57,272 bases of DNA from Corallococcus sp. CA053C. Its GTDB lineage: Bacteria > Myxococcota > Myxococcia > Myxococcales > Myxococcaceae. The stretch is taken from NCBI RefSeq assembly GCF_003611675.1, contig NZ_RAWA01000018.1, positions 1 through 57,272 of the forward strand, read 5' to 3'. Made by a program: the position numbers and the translations under genes. This document shows positions 27,629 to 37,375 of the stretch, in pieces. Within the stretch, counting starts at the first letter, position 1. Each line of letters starts with the position of its first letter. The notes below the pieces were generated by a model. It searched no databases, was not told the origin of the DNA, and worked only from the letters and a program-made list of their open reading frames with translations.

Positions 27629-28366
27629 ATGCGGGGTTGGACGGCGGCGGTGGCGATGGCGGTGGTGCTGGTGGGGACGGTCGCGGGGGCTTTCCCGGTG
27701 CAGGTGCCGGTGGGTGCGCAGGGTGAAGCGCCGGACGTGGCGGCCCTCCGGGCGCAGCTGGCGGAGAAGGACGCGCAGCTGAAGCAGGCGCTCGCGAAGC
27801 TCCAGATGTACGAGGACGAGGCGGACTTCAACCGCGCCGAACAGATGGGCATCGCCGAGGCCGTGCGCGCCTCCGGGCTCCCGGAGCGGCAGCAGCGCCG
27901 GCTGGCCGTCGCCATCGTTCGCGAGGCGGAGCGCAACAACATCGACCCGCTGCTGGTGGTGGCGCTGATCCGCTGCGAGTCCTCGTTCAACAACTACGCG
28001 GTGTCCGGGGTGGGCGCCATGGGCCTGATGCAGGTGATGCCGGACACGGGCAAGTACCTGGCGGACAAGGCCGGCTACAAGCTGGGCCGTCACACCAACC
28101 TGTTTGATTTCGAAACCAACGTGAACCTGGGCACGGCCTACCTGGCGGACCTCATCAGCCGCTTCGGCTCCGTGGAGGGCGCGCTCGTCGCCTACAACGC
28201 GGGTCCCGGGCTGGCCAAGCGCATCCTGGCCAAGAAGGAGAACCGGGTGAAGTTCATGGCCGGCTATCCCGCCAAGGTCGTGAAGGAATTCCGCAAGCTG
28301 AAGGCCCAGCAGGAGCGCGCCGTGAGCCTGCGTGCTGAGCAGCCGACGGTCGGCCGCAAGGGTTGA
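27629..28366 (+). CDS. Lytic transglycosylase (SLT domain), exported
   Basis: A 245-residue periplasmic murein-cleaving enzyme. The ATG at 27629 has a GGGGAGGG site and starts a signal peptide (TAAVAMAVVLVGTVAGAF). A short coiled coil follows (ALRAQLAEKDAQLKQALAKL). The SLT domain has catalytic E117 in IRCESSFNNYAVSG, then GAMGLMQVMPDTG, the NLGTAYLADLISRF helix and VAYNAGPG. It cuts the glycan strand to give 1,6-anhydro-muropeptides. The coiled-coil front end may serve to oligomerise it or to anchor it to an envelope partner. It is probably transcribed alone. Confidence 0.93.
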   Translation: MRGWTAAVAMAVVLVGTVAGAFPVQVPVGAQGEAPDVAALRAQLAEKDAQLKQALAKLQMYEDEADFNRAEQMGIAEAVRASGLPERQQRRLAVAIVREAERNNIDPLLVVALIRCESSFNNYAVSGVGAMGLMQVMPDTGKYLADKAGYKLGRHTNLFDFETNVNLGTAYLADLISRFGSVEGALVAYNAGPGLAKRILAKKENRVKFMAGYPAKVVKEFRKLKAQQERAVSLRAEQPTVGRKG

Positions 28367-28498
28367 CCGCTGTGTGACACGCGCTTAGACCGCTCGCGAA
28401 CACTCGGGCGGAAGTTGCACGCCTGCCACTGACCGAGCAGCCCGTGAGGGTGCACTGTTCGACTCCGGCTGCGCACCCCCATGGGTCACCTTGGGAAC

Positions 28499-28521
28499 CC
28501 GGACCACCCCCAGTGGTCCGG
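28499..28521. promoter_or_regulatory. 9-base perfect inverted repeat upstream of the STAS gene
   Basis: CCGGACCAC (28499-28507) and GTGGTCCGG (28513-28521) are separated by 5 bases. A weaker stem, GGGTGC/GCACCC (28448-28453 with 28473-28478), lies just before. No T-run follows, so the pair is either a dyad operator about 70 bases before the STAS start or a terminator-like stem for the transglycosylase transcript. Confidence 0.5.
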
Positions 28522-28588
28522 TCCGTGCCTCGGCCGCCATCACCATCTAGACGGCACACACGTGCACACTTCAGCGGGAGCGCGGATC

Positions 28589-28912
28589 ATGACGGGGCTA
28601 CAGATTCTTCGGGAGGAGGCAGCAGGTCGGGTCACCCTGCGCCTGGAAGGGACGCTGGACGGTCGCACCGCGCAGGAGCTGCGCTCGTCGCTCCAGGCCC
28701 TGGGCCAGAGCGAGGTCGTCCTGGACTTCGCGCACCTGCGTGAGTTCAAGGACAGCGCGGTGGGCGTCCTCACCCACGGCCTGAAGGAAGGCGCCGTGCA
28801 GATGCGCGGGCTGGCCACGCACCACGAGCGGATGTTCCGCTACTTCGGCGTGCTGTCCTCGCCGGCGACGCACCGGGCCTACTACACGCCCGAGGACATC
28901 CTCTCCGTCTGA
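28589..28912 (+). CDS. STAS-domain protein (anti-sigma-factor-antagonist-like)
   Basis: A 107-residue single STAS domain, the fold of SpoIIAA/RsbV anti-anti-sigma factors: GRVTLRLEGTLDGRTAQEL for the first strands, EVVLDFAHLREFKDSAVGVL for the core, then a helical end. The serine usually phosphorylated sits in the DSxG-like motif KDSAVG (Ser in residues ~55-57). No partner kinase (RsbW-type) is adjacent. It may regulate a sigma factor or serve as a scaffold; the sigma-32-like gene lies about 5 kb downstream and a link is not implied. The ATG at 28589 is chosen for the GGGAG site and domain start. Confidence 0.85.
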   Translation: MTGLQILREEAAGRVTLRLEGTLDGRTAQELRSSLQALGQSEVVLDFAHLREFKDSAVGVLTHGLKEGAVQMRGLATHHERMFRYFGVLSSPATHRAYYTPEDILSV

Positions 28913-29051
28913 AGTCCGGCGCAGGAGCGCCTTGGGGACGCGCAGCCTTCCGGGAAGCCCCCGCGCAAGCAGGCGGGCATCCGGGAGGGGGGAATGCGCA
29001 GCCCTGGAGGGCATGCCGGCTCGCGGTCGCCTGGGGTAGAGTCCGCCCTGG

Positions 29052-30032
29052 ATGATCCAGCCCGCCCGTGTCCTTGGTCCCGTCCCCTCCCCTGTTTCCG
29101 CACGCGCGGTGATGGAGCGGCTCGCCGCCCAGCTTGGCCGCGCCGTGCAGGGCAAGCCCTCCGAGGTGCAGCGCGTCGTCACCTGCGTGGTGGCCGGCGG
29201 GCACCTGCTCCTGGAGGACATGCCAGGGGTGGGCAAGACGACGCTGGCGGAGGCCCTGGCGCGTGCGTGCGCCCTGTCCTTCTCCCGCATCCAGTTCACC
29301 GCGGACCTGCTGCCGGCCGACATCCTGGGCGCGCAGGTGTTCCACTCCCAGACGGCCACCTTCTCCTTCCGCCCCGGTCCCCTCTTCCGGCAGCTGGTGC
29401 TGGCGGACGAGCTCAACCGGGCCCCGCCGCGCACCCAGTCCGCGCTGCTGGAGGGCATGGCCCAGGGCCAGGTGTCGCTGGACGGTGAGACGCACCCCCT
29501 GCCCTCGCCCTTCACGGTGGTGGCCACCCAGAACCCGGTGGACTTCTCCGGCACCTATCCCCTGCCGGACTCGCAGTTGGATCGCTTCCTCGTGCGCCTG
29601 TCGCTGGGCCACCCGGCGCCGGACGTGGAGGCCCGCCTGCTCACCACGCGGGGCGCGGCGTCCCCGCTGGCCTCGGTGGAGGCGGTGACGGGGCCGGAGG
29701 AGCTGGCGTCGCTGCGCGCCTTCGCGGCGGAGGTGAAGCTGGACGCGGCGGTGGCGGAGTACATCGTGCGGCTGGCGCGGGCCACGCGCGAGCACGGCGA
29801 CCTGGAGCGCGGCGCCTCCACCCGCGCGGTGCTGGCGCTGGGGTCCGCGGCCCGGGCGCAGGCCCTGTGGGAGGGCCGCGACTTCGTCACCCCCGGCGAC
29901 GTGCGCGCGATGCTGGTGCCCTGCTGGGCGCACCGGGTGCTCCTGCGCAGCGCCGTGCAGGGCGTGTCCGCGCGGGACGAGGCGGCGCACCTGGTGGAGG
30001 AGCTGTCCCGCAAGGTGGCGGCGCCCCGGTGA
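29052..30032 (+). CDS. MoxR-family AAA+ ATPase
   Basis: A 326-residue MoxR chaperone-like ATPase. Walker A is in DMPGVGKTTLAEALA, Walker B is LVLADELNRAPPRTQSALLE (the MoxR DEINRxxPxxQ signature), sensor 1 is FTVVATQNPVDFSGTYPLP, and the arginine-rich lid is LDRFLVRLSLG. MoxR proteins remodel or activate metal-dependent or envelope protein complexes. A -10-like TAGAGT (29037-29042) lies only 9 bases before the ATG, so the mRNA could be nearly leaderless. It is the first gene of a three-gene operon with DUF58 and transglutaminase genes, each overlapping by 4 bases. Confidence 0.95.
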   Translation: MIQPARVLGPVPSPVSARAVMERLAAQLGRAVQGKPSEVQRVVTCVVAGGHLLLEDMPGVGKTTLAEALARACALSFSRIQFTADLLPADILGAQVFHSQTATFSFRPGPLFRQLVLADELNRAPPRTQSALLEGMAQGQVSLDGETHPLPSPFTVVATQNPVDFSGTYPLPDSQLDRFLVRLSLGHPAPDVEARLLTTRGAASPLASVEAVTGPEELASLRAFAAEVKLDAAVAEYIVRLARATREHGDLERGASTRAVLALGSAARAQALWEGRDFVTPGDVRAMLVPCWAHRVLLRSAVQGVSARDEAAHLVEELSRKVAAPR

Positions 30033-31018
30033 AGGCCCCTGCCCGTCCGCCGTTCCGGGCGCGGCTGCGCGCCTGGCTCCGCCCGCCGCGCACGCTGTCG
30101 GTGACGAAGATGGGGCGCACCTACCTGGTGGTGACGTTCGGGGTGGGGCTGGGCGCGCTCAACACCGGCAACAACCTGCTGTACCTGCTGCTGGGCCTGC
30201 TGCTCAGCATGGTGGTGGTGTCCGGCGTGCTGTCGGAGCGGTGCCTGCGCGACCTGACGGTGCGCCGGGTGGGCGCCGACGCGGCCTTCGCGCGCGAGCC
30301 CTTCCCCTATCGCTGGGCGGTGTCGCGCAAGGCGGGCCACGGCTTCGCGCTGACGCTGGCGGAGGACCTGTCGCCGCTCGCGGGCCTTGGCAGCCTGGGC
30401 CACCTGCCCCCGGGCACGGAGGTCGTCGTGCGGGCGGACCTGGCCGCGCCGCACCGGGGCCCCGTGCGCCTGTCTGGCGTGCGCGTCACCACGACGTGGC
30501 CCCTGGGCCTGTTCGCCAAGACGCGGGTGTTCTCCCTGGAGGGCACGCTGCTCGTGTACCCGCGCCGGGGCTACGCCTGCCGTGAGCCGGGAGCGGCGGA
30601 GTCCGGCCCCATGGGCGAGACGGGCAGCCCGCGCCACCAGGACGGCACCGGCGACGTGGCGGGCCTCCGGGAGCTGGCGCCGGGCGAGGATGCGCGCCGC
30701 ATCCACTGGCGCAAGAGCGCCGCGGCGGGGCGCCTGCTCAAGGTGGAGCGCGAGCGCGAGGAGCGCCGCACGTGGAAGCTCGCGCTGGACGCGGGGCTCA
30801 CGGGCGAGGCGCTGGAGCGCCGGTGCGAGGAGGTCGCCGCCCAGGCGCACCAGCTCCTCGACGCGGGCCACGAGGTCGGCCTCAAGCTGCCGGAGCACAC
30901 GCTGCGTCCGGCGGCCGGAGCGGGCCAGGAGCGGCGGATCCTCCAGGCGCTCGCATGGGTGGGCTTCGAGGACGCGGACCCCGGCGCGAAGGACGGCCAG
31001 GAACGGGAGGCGGCGTGA
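30029..31018 (+). CDS. DUF58-domain membrane protein
   Basis: A 329-residue protein, GTG start at 30029 overlapping the MoxR stop (GTGA). Two membrane helices lie near the N-terminus (YLVVTFGVGLGALNTG, LLYLLLGLLLSMVVVSGVL). A beta-rich segment follows with TTTWPLGLFAKTRVF, then the DUF58 core GDVAGLRELAPGEDARRIHW and RKSAAAGRLLKVERE (the RxxRxGDDxRxIHWxxSAR-like signature). This is the usual MoxR-neighbour protein; with MoxR and a transglutaminase it forms a widespread envelope operon of unknown exact task. No VWA/Bat genes are present here. Confidence 0.93.
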   Translation: MKAPARPPFRARLRAWLRPPRTLSVTKMGRTYLVVTFGVGLGALNTGNNLLYLLLGLLLSMVVVSGVLSERCLRDLTVRRVGADAAFAREPFPYRWAVSRKAGHGFALTLAEDLSPLAGLGSLGHLPPGTEVVVRADLAAPHRGPVRLSGVRVTTTWPLGLFAKTRVFSLEGTLLVYPRRGYACREPGAAESGPMGETGSPRHQDGTGDVAGLRELAPGEDARRIHWRKSAAAGRLLKVEREREERRTWKLALDAGLTGEALERRCEEVAAQAHQLLDAGHEVGLKLPEHTLRPAAGAGQERRILQALAWVGFEDADPGAKDGQEREAA

Positions 31019-33078
31019 CGCGGCCCCTGCGCCTGAGGCTGGTGCTGCGCGACCTGGCGGCGGGCGCTGCCTTCGGCGCGATGGCGGTGTCCGGGCAGCT
31101 CCCCGTGTGGGCGCTGGCGGTGTTCCTGCTGACGCTGGTGCTGGCGCTGTGCAACGTGCGGCTCGTCGCGCGGCATGCGCGCCTGTCCGCGCTGCTGCTG
31201 CTGGTCGCGGCCGTCCTGCTGGGGCTCCAGCTGACTTCTGGCGCGATGAACGCGGTGGTGGCCGCGTGCTCCTTCGCGGGCCTCATCGCCGCGCAGCGGA
31301 TGCTGTCCGCGCCGGACGGCGCCGCGGATGGACAGACGCACCTGACGGGGCTGTTGATGGTGGCCGGCGGCGCGGCGCTGTCCGGCGACATGACTTACGC
31401 GCTCTGCCTCATCGCCTTCGGGGTGCTGGCCAGCCTGTCGCTGGCGCTGGGCGTGGTGGAGGCGGCGGTGCCGGACGGCGAGCCCGTGCCGGTGCGCGCG
31501 GTGCTGGGGCCGCTGTCGGGTGGCGTGGCGTTCGCGGTGGCCGGCGCGGTGGCCTTCTTCGTCCTCTTCCCCCGCCTCAACTGGGCCATGGTGGGCCCGC
31601 GCTCGGCGCCGGGGTTGGGCGCGGCCAGCAGCGCGGGCTTCTCCAACACGGTGCGGCTGGGCGGCGCGGGCACCATCAAGAGCAACCCGCGCGTGGTGTT
31701 GCGCGCCACGCTCACGCCCGACCCGGGCCGCGACGCGCTGGACGCCTACTGGGTGGGCCGCACCTACGACACCTTCGACGGGCAGGAGTGGACGAACGTC
31801 ATCGGGGCCCTGCAGACCGAGCGGCAGATCACCCTGCGCCCCGCCAGCGACACGCTCCTGCACCAGCGCGTGGAGCTGCTGCCCGCCTACGGAGGCCGCA
31901 CGCTCATCGCGCTCGAGTCGCCTTCGCGGCTGGGCAACGCCCTGGCCCACACGCCCACCGGGACCCGCAACAGCACCGTCCAGCTCCAGGGCGGAAGCGA
32001 GGTGCGCTTCACCCTCACGGCGCCTTCGTACACCTACGAGGCCTACAGCCTCCCCCCGGACGCGAAGGCGGTCGGCAGCCTGGCCCTCCGGCAGCCCGAG
32101 AAGGATCAGCTCCTCGCCCTGCCCGAACACCTGGATCCCCGTGTGGCCCAGCTCGCGGCGCGGGTGCTCCAGGGTGAGAAGGAGCCGCTGGCCGCGGCGC
32201 GCAAGCTCATCGCCTACTTGCAACGCGATTACGCCTACACGCTGGAACTCGCGGGCAACTCCGAGGATCCGCTCGCGGACTTCCTCTTCGTGCGCAAGGC
32301 GGGGCACTGCGAGCACTTCGCCACCGCGCTCACGGTGCTGCTGCGCACGCAGGGCTTCTCCGCGCGGCTGGCCACGGGTTTCTTCGGCGGTGCGCGGCTG
32401 GATGGCGCCTACATCGTGCGCGCGGGGGATGCCCACGCGTGGACGCACGTGCTGGTGCCGGGGCGCGGCTTCGTCACCGTGGACGCCACGCCGCCGTCGC
32501 ACCGCACGAGCCAGGCCTCCGCGCTGCTGGAGAAGGTGCTCGCCCTGTACGAAGCGGTGGAGGCGCGCTGGCGCAACTCCGTGGTCGACTACTCCTTCCG
32601 TGATCAGTTCGAGCTGGCGAACGCGCTCGTCCGCCCGCCGCGCCAGCCCGCCCAGGCCAGCACCCGCTCCTCCCGCCTGCCTCCGATGCGCGCATGGCTC
32701 ACGGCCGCGGCCGTGGCCTTCGTCGTCTGGCGCGTGGGCCGCTTCCTCGCCCGCCGTCAGAAGCGCGCCCCGCGCATGGAGGCCACGCGCTTCCTGGACC
32801 GGGTGGACGCGCAGCTGGCCCGCGCCCGCGTGCCCCGCTTCGAGGGCGAGTCGCTGGAGGATTTGACCACGCGCTTCGCACGCGACGGCCACCCGCTGGC
32901 GCTCGCGCTGGTGCCCCTCACCCGGCGCTACCTGGAAGCCCGCTTCGGAGGCCGGGCCCTGCGCGAGGGAGAGGCCGAGCACCTGCTGAACACGCTGCGC
33001 CGCGCGCTGGAAGCCGAAGCCGCACGCCGCGTCCCGAAGGCAGCCGAGCAGGCGGGCCCTACCGCCCGCGCCTCCTGA
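31015..33078 (+). CDS. TgpA-like transmembrane transglutaminase
   Basis: A 687-residue membrane protein, GTG start at 31015 overlapping the DUF58 stop. About six membrane helices fill residues 10-190. A large periplasmic domain carries the transglutaminase triad: C432 in RKAGHCEHFATAL, H474 in GDAHAWTHVLVPG, and D490 in FVTVDATPP. One more membrane helix lies near 565 (MRAWLTAAAVAFVVWRVG), with a C-terminal DUF4129-like cytoplasmic tail. TgpA of Pseudomonas is an essential periplasmic transglutaminase; here the enzyme likely cross-links or trims envelope proteins. Confidence 0.93.
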   Translation: MTRPLRLRLVLRDLAAGAAFGAMAVSGQLPVWALAVFLLTLVLALCNVRLVARHARLSALLLLVAAVLLGLQLTSGAMNAVVAACSFAGLIAAQRMLSAPDGAADGQTHLTGLLMVAGGAALSGDMTYALCLIAFGVLASLSLALGVVEAAVPDGEPVPVRAVLGPLSGGVAFAVAGAVAFFVLFPRLNWAMVGPRSAPGLGAASSAGFSNTVRLGGAGTIKSNPRVVLRATLTPDPGRDALDAYWVGRTYDTFDGQEWTNVIGALQTERQITLRPASDTLLHQRVELLPAYGGRTLIALESPSRLGNALAHTPTGTRNSTVQLQGGSEVRFTLTAPSYTYEAYSLPPDAKAVGSLALRQPEKDQLLALPEHLDPRVAQLAARVLQGEKEPLAAARKLIAYLQRDYAYTLELAGNSEDPLADFLFVRKAGHCEHFATALTVLLRTQGFSARLATGFFGGARLDGAYIVRAGDAHAWTHVLVPGRGFVTVDATPPSHRTSQASALLEKVLALYEAVEARWRNSVVDYSFRDQFELANALVRPPRQPAQASTRSSRLPPMRAWLTAAAVAFVVWRVGRFLARRQKRAPRMEATRFLDRVDAQLARARVPRFEGESLEDLTTRFARDGHPLALALVPLTRRYLEARFGGRALREGEAEHLLNTLRRALEAEAARRVPKAAEQAGPTARAS

Positions 33079-33493
33079 GCGGAAAGGAATTGCCCTCCGG
33101 AAGGAAGCGGCCTTCCGCTCCCGGTCGCCCGCCCTCCCCAGGGCCACTCGGGCGACTTGGAAATGGCTCGACCATCGCGTGGCGCGGCCATTAAGCGTTT
33201 CCGTGAACTTGCAGCCGCGAGCGCTCCGGCGCCGCGCATCCGGGACCGCGCGACGTGCACTTTCTACCCTCTCAGTCCCGCGGATTTCCTCCGGGGGTCG
33301 GGTAACCATTACAGACCGCCTCCACTCCCCTCCCACCTGCGTCCGCCAACCCCTTGGAGACACACGCGAATACATCCGACCGCGGTTGGCATCGCGGTTG
33401 CTCAGGGCAAAGCACGTCAAGTTGTAGGACTTGAATCCAGAGCACTTTCATCCGCCTCCCCAACGTAGGAGGCCCAATTCGGAGAATCCATTC
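33079..33493. other. 415-base gene-free region before the sigma-32-family gene
   Basis: No coding frame here looks real. Just after the transglutaminase stop a stem can form (CGGAAGG 33098-33104 with CCTTCCG 33111-33117), a possible weak terminator. The remainder is an unusually long upstream region for this window. AGGAGG at 33466-33471 is too far from the ATG at 33494 to be its main ribosome site; GGAG at about -13 may serve. I cannot place a convincing -35/-10 pair. Confidence 0.6.
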
Positions 33494-34381
<888 letters not shown>

Positions 34382-34406
34382 CGCAGGCCGGCACGCCGGA
34401 AGGCCA

Positions 34407-34447
34407 CGCCCCGCCGCCTCACACGAGGCGTGCGGGGCGCGTGCGTT
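34407..34447 (+). terminator. Terminator of the sigma-32-family gene
   Basis: A 14-pair stem with one bulge: CGCCCCGC-CGCCTC (34407-34420) with GAGGCG-t-GCGGGGCG (34425-34439), loop ACAC, followed by CGTGCGTTTTC. It sits 25 bases after the stop. Confidence 0.85.
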
Positions 34448-34526
34448 TTCAGGGACACGGCTGTTTTCGCGCCCCGACGGGGACCCTGCTAGAAAGAGCG
34501 CCTGGTTCCCCCTGAGGAGTCCCTGC

Positions 34527-37001
34527 TTGTCCCACGGTTCCCCGCCGGTCGTTGATGATCGCGTCCCCCTCGCCGAGCCCCATCTGCATGGCGTGGCCGC
34601 GCACAAACCCTACGTATCGCCGGGGCAGTCGCCCGCGGAGCTGACGATCCGCGGCCTCGTGCTCGGGTCGGTGCTGGGCATCGTGTTCGCGGCCTCGTCC
34701 GTGTACCTGGCCATCAAGGTCGGCCTCACGGTGTCCGCGTCCATCCCGGTGGCGGTGCTCTCCATCGCCATCTTCCGGGCGCTGGGCCGCTCCAGCATCC
34801 TGGAGAACACCATCGTCCAGACGACGGGCTCCGCGGGTGAGTCGCTCGCGTTCGGCGTGGCGGCGGCGCTCCCCGCGCTGCTCATCCTGGGCTACGACAT
34901 CAGCCTCACGCACGCGTTCCTCACCGCGGCGCTGGGCGGCGTGCTGGGCGTCCTGATGATGATCCCCCTGCGCCAGGGCCTCATCGTCCAGGAGCACGGC
35001 AAGCTCACCTACCCGGAGGGCACCGCGAGCGCGGACGTCCTCATCGTCGGCGAGCAGGGCGGCACCAACGCGCGCACGGTCATCCTGGGTTTCATCATTG
35101 GCGGCGTCTACAAGTTCGCCTACTCCGGGATGAAGCTCTTCAAGGAGGTCATCGGCATGCCCATCAAGGGGCTGAAGTCGGCGACGCTCTCCACGGAGGT
35201 GTCCCCGGAGCTGCTGGGCGTCGGCTACATCATCGGGCCGCGCGTCGCGTCCATCACCTTCGCGGGCGGCGTGCTCAGCTACCTCATCCTCATCCCGATG
35301 GTGTCCGTCTTCGGCAGCGGCCTGGAGACGCCGCTGCTCGTGCACAACGGGATGCTCATCCGGGACATGTCGCCGGATCAGATCCGCAACGCGTACGTGC
35401 TCTACATCGGCGCGGGCGCGGTGGCGACGGGCGGCCTCATCAGCCTCATCCGCTCCATGCCCACCATCGTGGGCGCCTTCAAGCGCAGCGTGGAGACGCT
35501 GCGCGCGTCGCGCACGCAAGGCCCCGTGCCCACGGTGCTGCGCACGGACCAGGACCTGCCCATCACGGTGGTGCTGGTGGGCAGCGCGCTGCTCATCCTG
35601 GCCATCTGGCTGGCGCCCCCGCTGCACGTGAACTTCATCTCCGCCATCCTCATCGTCATCTTCGGCTTCTTCTTCGTGACGGTGAGCGCGCGCATCACGG
35701 GTGAGATTGGCAGCTCCTCCAACCCCATCTCCGGCATGGTGGTGGCCACGCTGCTCGTCACCTGCCTCGTGTACCTGCTGTTCGGCTGGACGTCGTCGCC
35801 GGACCGGTTCATGGCGCTCACCACGGCGGCCATCGTGGGCATCGCGGCGTCCAACGGCGGCACCACCGCGCAGGATTTGAAGACGGCCTACCTCGTGGGC
35901 GGCACGCCCAGGAAGCAGCAGATCGCCCTCTTCGTCGGCGTGATCACGAGCGCCATGTTCATCGGCCTCGTGCTGGTGCTGCTCAACCAGGGCGCCACCG
36001 CGGTCATCCCGGAGCCGCACCCGGGCGTGCAGGTGACGGAGATGGGCACCGAGACGCGCACCCAGCACACGTACCGCTGGGCGGTGTCCCAGGACGCGCT
36101 CACCCAGCGCGGGGTGACGCCCGCGCAGCTCAAGCGCTCGCTGTGGGCGGAGCGCCTGGACATGGTGCCCGCGGACGGCGCGCTGGAGCTGCGCAGCTGG
36201 CGCCCCCTGCCCGCCCCGGAGCTCGCGGCCCTGACGCTGACGCAGGCCAACGGCCCGTCGCTGAAGCTGTCGGACGCGGGCGCCGTCACCGCGGGGCCGG
36301 ACCGCCTCTACAAGGAAGGCTTCGTGCGCGGCGCGGACACGCCGGTGCCCGCCGGCCGCTACCTCGTGGATGACCGGGGCAGCATCCAGTACGTGGTGGA
36401 CCCGGGCATCGGCGGGCGCATCAGCGAGTACGAGGGCCAGACGCTCACCCGCTACTCGGCGCCCAAGGCGCAGCTCTTCGCGCTCATCATCGACGGCATC
36501 CTCACGCAGCGGCTGCCGTGGGACCTGGTGCTGCTGGGCGTCTTCATCGCGCTGATGCTGGAGCTGTGCGGCGTGTCCTCGCTGCCCTTCGCGGTGGGCG
36601 TGTACCTGCCCATCAGCAGCACCACGCCCATCTTCGTGGGCGGCATGGTGCGCCACTTCGTGGACACGCTGCGCGGCGGCAGCGCGGCGGAGTCCGAGTT
36701 CTCCCCCGGCACGCTGATGTCCTCGGGCTACATCGCAGGTGGCTCCATCGCGGGCGTGCTCATCGCCTTCCTCGAAATCGCCAGCGACGGCACCTGGACG
36801 CGCGCCATCAACCTGCCCGCTGTCTTCGGCCACGAGAACGCCGTGGGCGCCTTCCTCAACGCCGTGGGCGAGAGCGAGCTGGCGCACCCCACCTGGTCCA
36901 ACGTCTGGGGCCTGGTGTTCTTCGCCGCCCTCACCGGAGTCCTCTTCCGCGCCGCCCTCAAGGGCAAGAGCGGCGCCGAGGCCCCGCCGCCGTCGCACTG
37001 A
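34527..37001 (+). CDS. OPT-family oligopeptide transporter
   Basis: An 824-residue inner-membrane protein of the OPT family with a TTG start at 34527 and a GAGGAG site. Many membrane helices are visible, with family motifs ELTIRGLVLGSVLGIVFAAS, NTIVQTTGSAGESLAFGVAA, LTYPEGTASADVLIVGEQGG, and GEIGSSSNPISGMVVATLLV. OPT proteins import small peptides or metal chelates. A ~200-residue soluble insertion (roughly residues 490-650, with DMVPADGALELRSWRPLPAP and YLVDDRGSIQYVVDPGIGGR) splits the helices late in the protein; this is typical of bacterial OPT forms. A possible -10 TAGAAA lies at 34490-34495. Confidence 0.93.
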   Translation: MSHGSPPVVDDRVPLAEPHLHGVAAHKPYVSPGQSPAELTIRGLVLGSVLGIVFAASSVYLAIKVGLTVSASIPVAVLSIAIFRALGRSSILENTIVQTTGSAGESLAFGVAAALPALLILGYDISLTHAFLTAALGGVLGVLMMIPLRQGLIVQEHGKLTYPEGTASADVLIVGEQGGTNARTVILGFIIGGVYKFAYSGMKLFKEVIGMPIKGLKSATLSTEVSPELLGVGYIIGPRVASITFAGGVLSYLILIPMVSVFGSGLETPLLVHNGMLIRDMSPDQIRNAYVLYIGAGAVATGGLISLIRSMPTIVGAFKRSVETLRASRTQGPVPTVLRTDQDLPITVVLVGSALLILAIWLAPPLHVNFISAILIVIFGFFFVTVSARITGEIGSSSNPISGMVVATLLVTCLVYLLFGWTSSPDRFMALTTAAIVGIAASNGGTTAQDLKTAYLVGGTPRKQQIALFVGVITSAMFIGLVLVLLNQGATAVIPEPHPGVQVTEMGTETRTQHTYRWAVSQDALTQRGVTPAQLKRSLWAERLDMVPADGALELRSWRPLPAPELAALTLTQANGPSLKLSDAGAVTAGPDRLYKEGFVRGADTPVPAGRYLVDDRGSIQYVVDPGIGGRISEYEGQTLTRYSAPKAQLFALIIDGILTQRLPWDLVLLGVFIALMLELCGVSSLPFAVGVYLPISSTTPIFVGGMVRHFVDTLRGGSAAESEFSPGTLMSSGYIAGGSIAGVLIAFLEIASDGTWTRAINLPAVFGHENAVGAFLNAVGESELAHPTWSNVWGLVFFAALTGVLFRAALKGKSGAEAPPPSH

Positions 37002-37017
37002 CGCCCCCGCCGTGAAG

Positions 37018-37044
37018 GCCCCTCCCGCGATGCCGGGGAGGGGC
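37018..37044. terminator. Bidirectional hairpin between convergent genes
   Basis: GCCCCTCCC (37018-37026) pairs perfectly with GGGAGGGGC (37036-37044) in the 44-base space between the OPT gene and the convergent lipoprotein gene. No long T-run on either side, but the position fits shared termination. Confidence 0.65.
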
Positions 37045-37045
37045 G

Positions 37046-37375
37046 CTACAGCCCGGGGACCGAGGGAGGCACGTCGGCCTCGCTCCCCTCGGACTCCGGC
37101 CCCTGCGCGCAGACGTACTCGGCGCGCAGCGGGGCCACGATGCCGAAGGTGAAGACGTAGACGATGGGGCTCCACCACGGCCAGTAGACGTCCACCCGCG
37201 ACAGGCCATGCCGGCACTCGCCCGCGGCCACGTTGGACGTCGTCAGGCCCCCCACGAAGCTCGCGCCCATCTGGCCTTCGGGTGCGCCGTCGCGCGGCGC
37301 CGGACTGCGCACGCTCATGCGGAAGCACCCCGTGAGGGACGCCAGGACGAGGGCGGACACGAGCAGTCGCTTCAT
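37046..37375 (-). CDS. Bor/Iss-like small lipoprotein
   Basis: A 109-residue lipoprotein: ATG at 37375, signal peptide KRLLVSALVLASLTG then the lipobox Cys17 (SLTGC). The C-terminal part ECRHGLSRVDVYWPW followed by YVFTFGIVAPLRAEYVCAQ matches the tail of phage lambda Bor / Iss (a cysteine, a hydrophobic FxTLGIYTPLEARVYC-like strand). Bor is a small lipoprotein that raises serum resistance in E. coli; in free-living bacteria such proteins are uncharacterised. Two conserved cysteines frame the domain. It is divergent from the HEAT-repeat gene. The match is by eye. Confidence 0.75.
   Translation of the reverse strand: MKRLLVSALVLASLTGCFRMSVRSPAPRDGAPEGQMGASFVGGLTTSNVAAGECRHGLSRVDVYWPWWSPIVYVFTFGIVAPLRAEYVCAQGPESEGSEADVPPSVPGL

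Noticed and set aside
27526-27782. AAGGAGG directly followed by ATG at 27534
   Set aside because: Only 1 base separates the ribosome site from the ATG, and the frame reads as Arg/Trp-rich noise through the transglycosylase gene.
28448-28482. TGTTCGACTCC resembling a tRNA T-arm
   Set aside because: No matching acceptor or anticodon stems; the flanks form a simple hairpin.
30571-33420. Minus-strand frame opposite DUF58 and transglutaminase genes
   Set aside because: Composition typical of antisense of GC-rich genes; the real triad Cys/His/Asp is on the plus strand.
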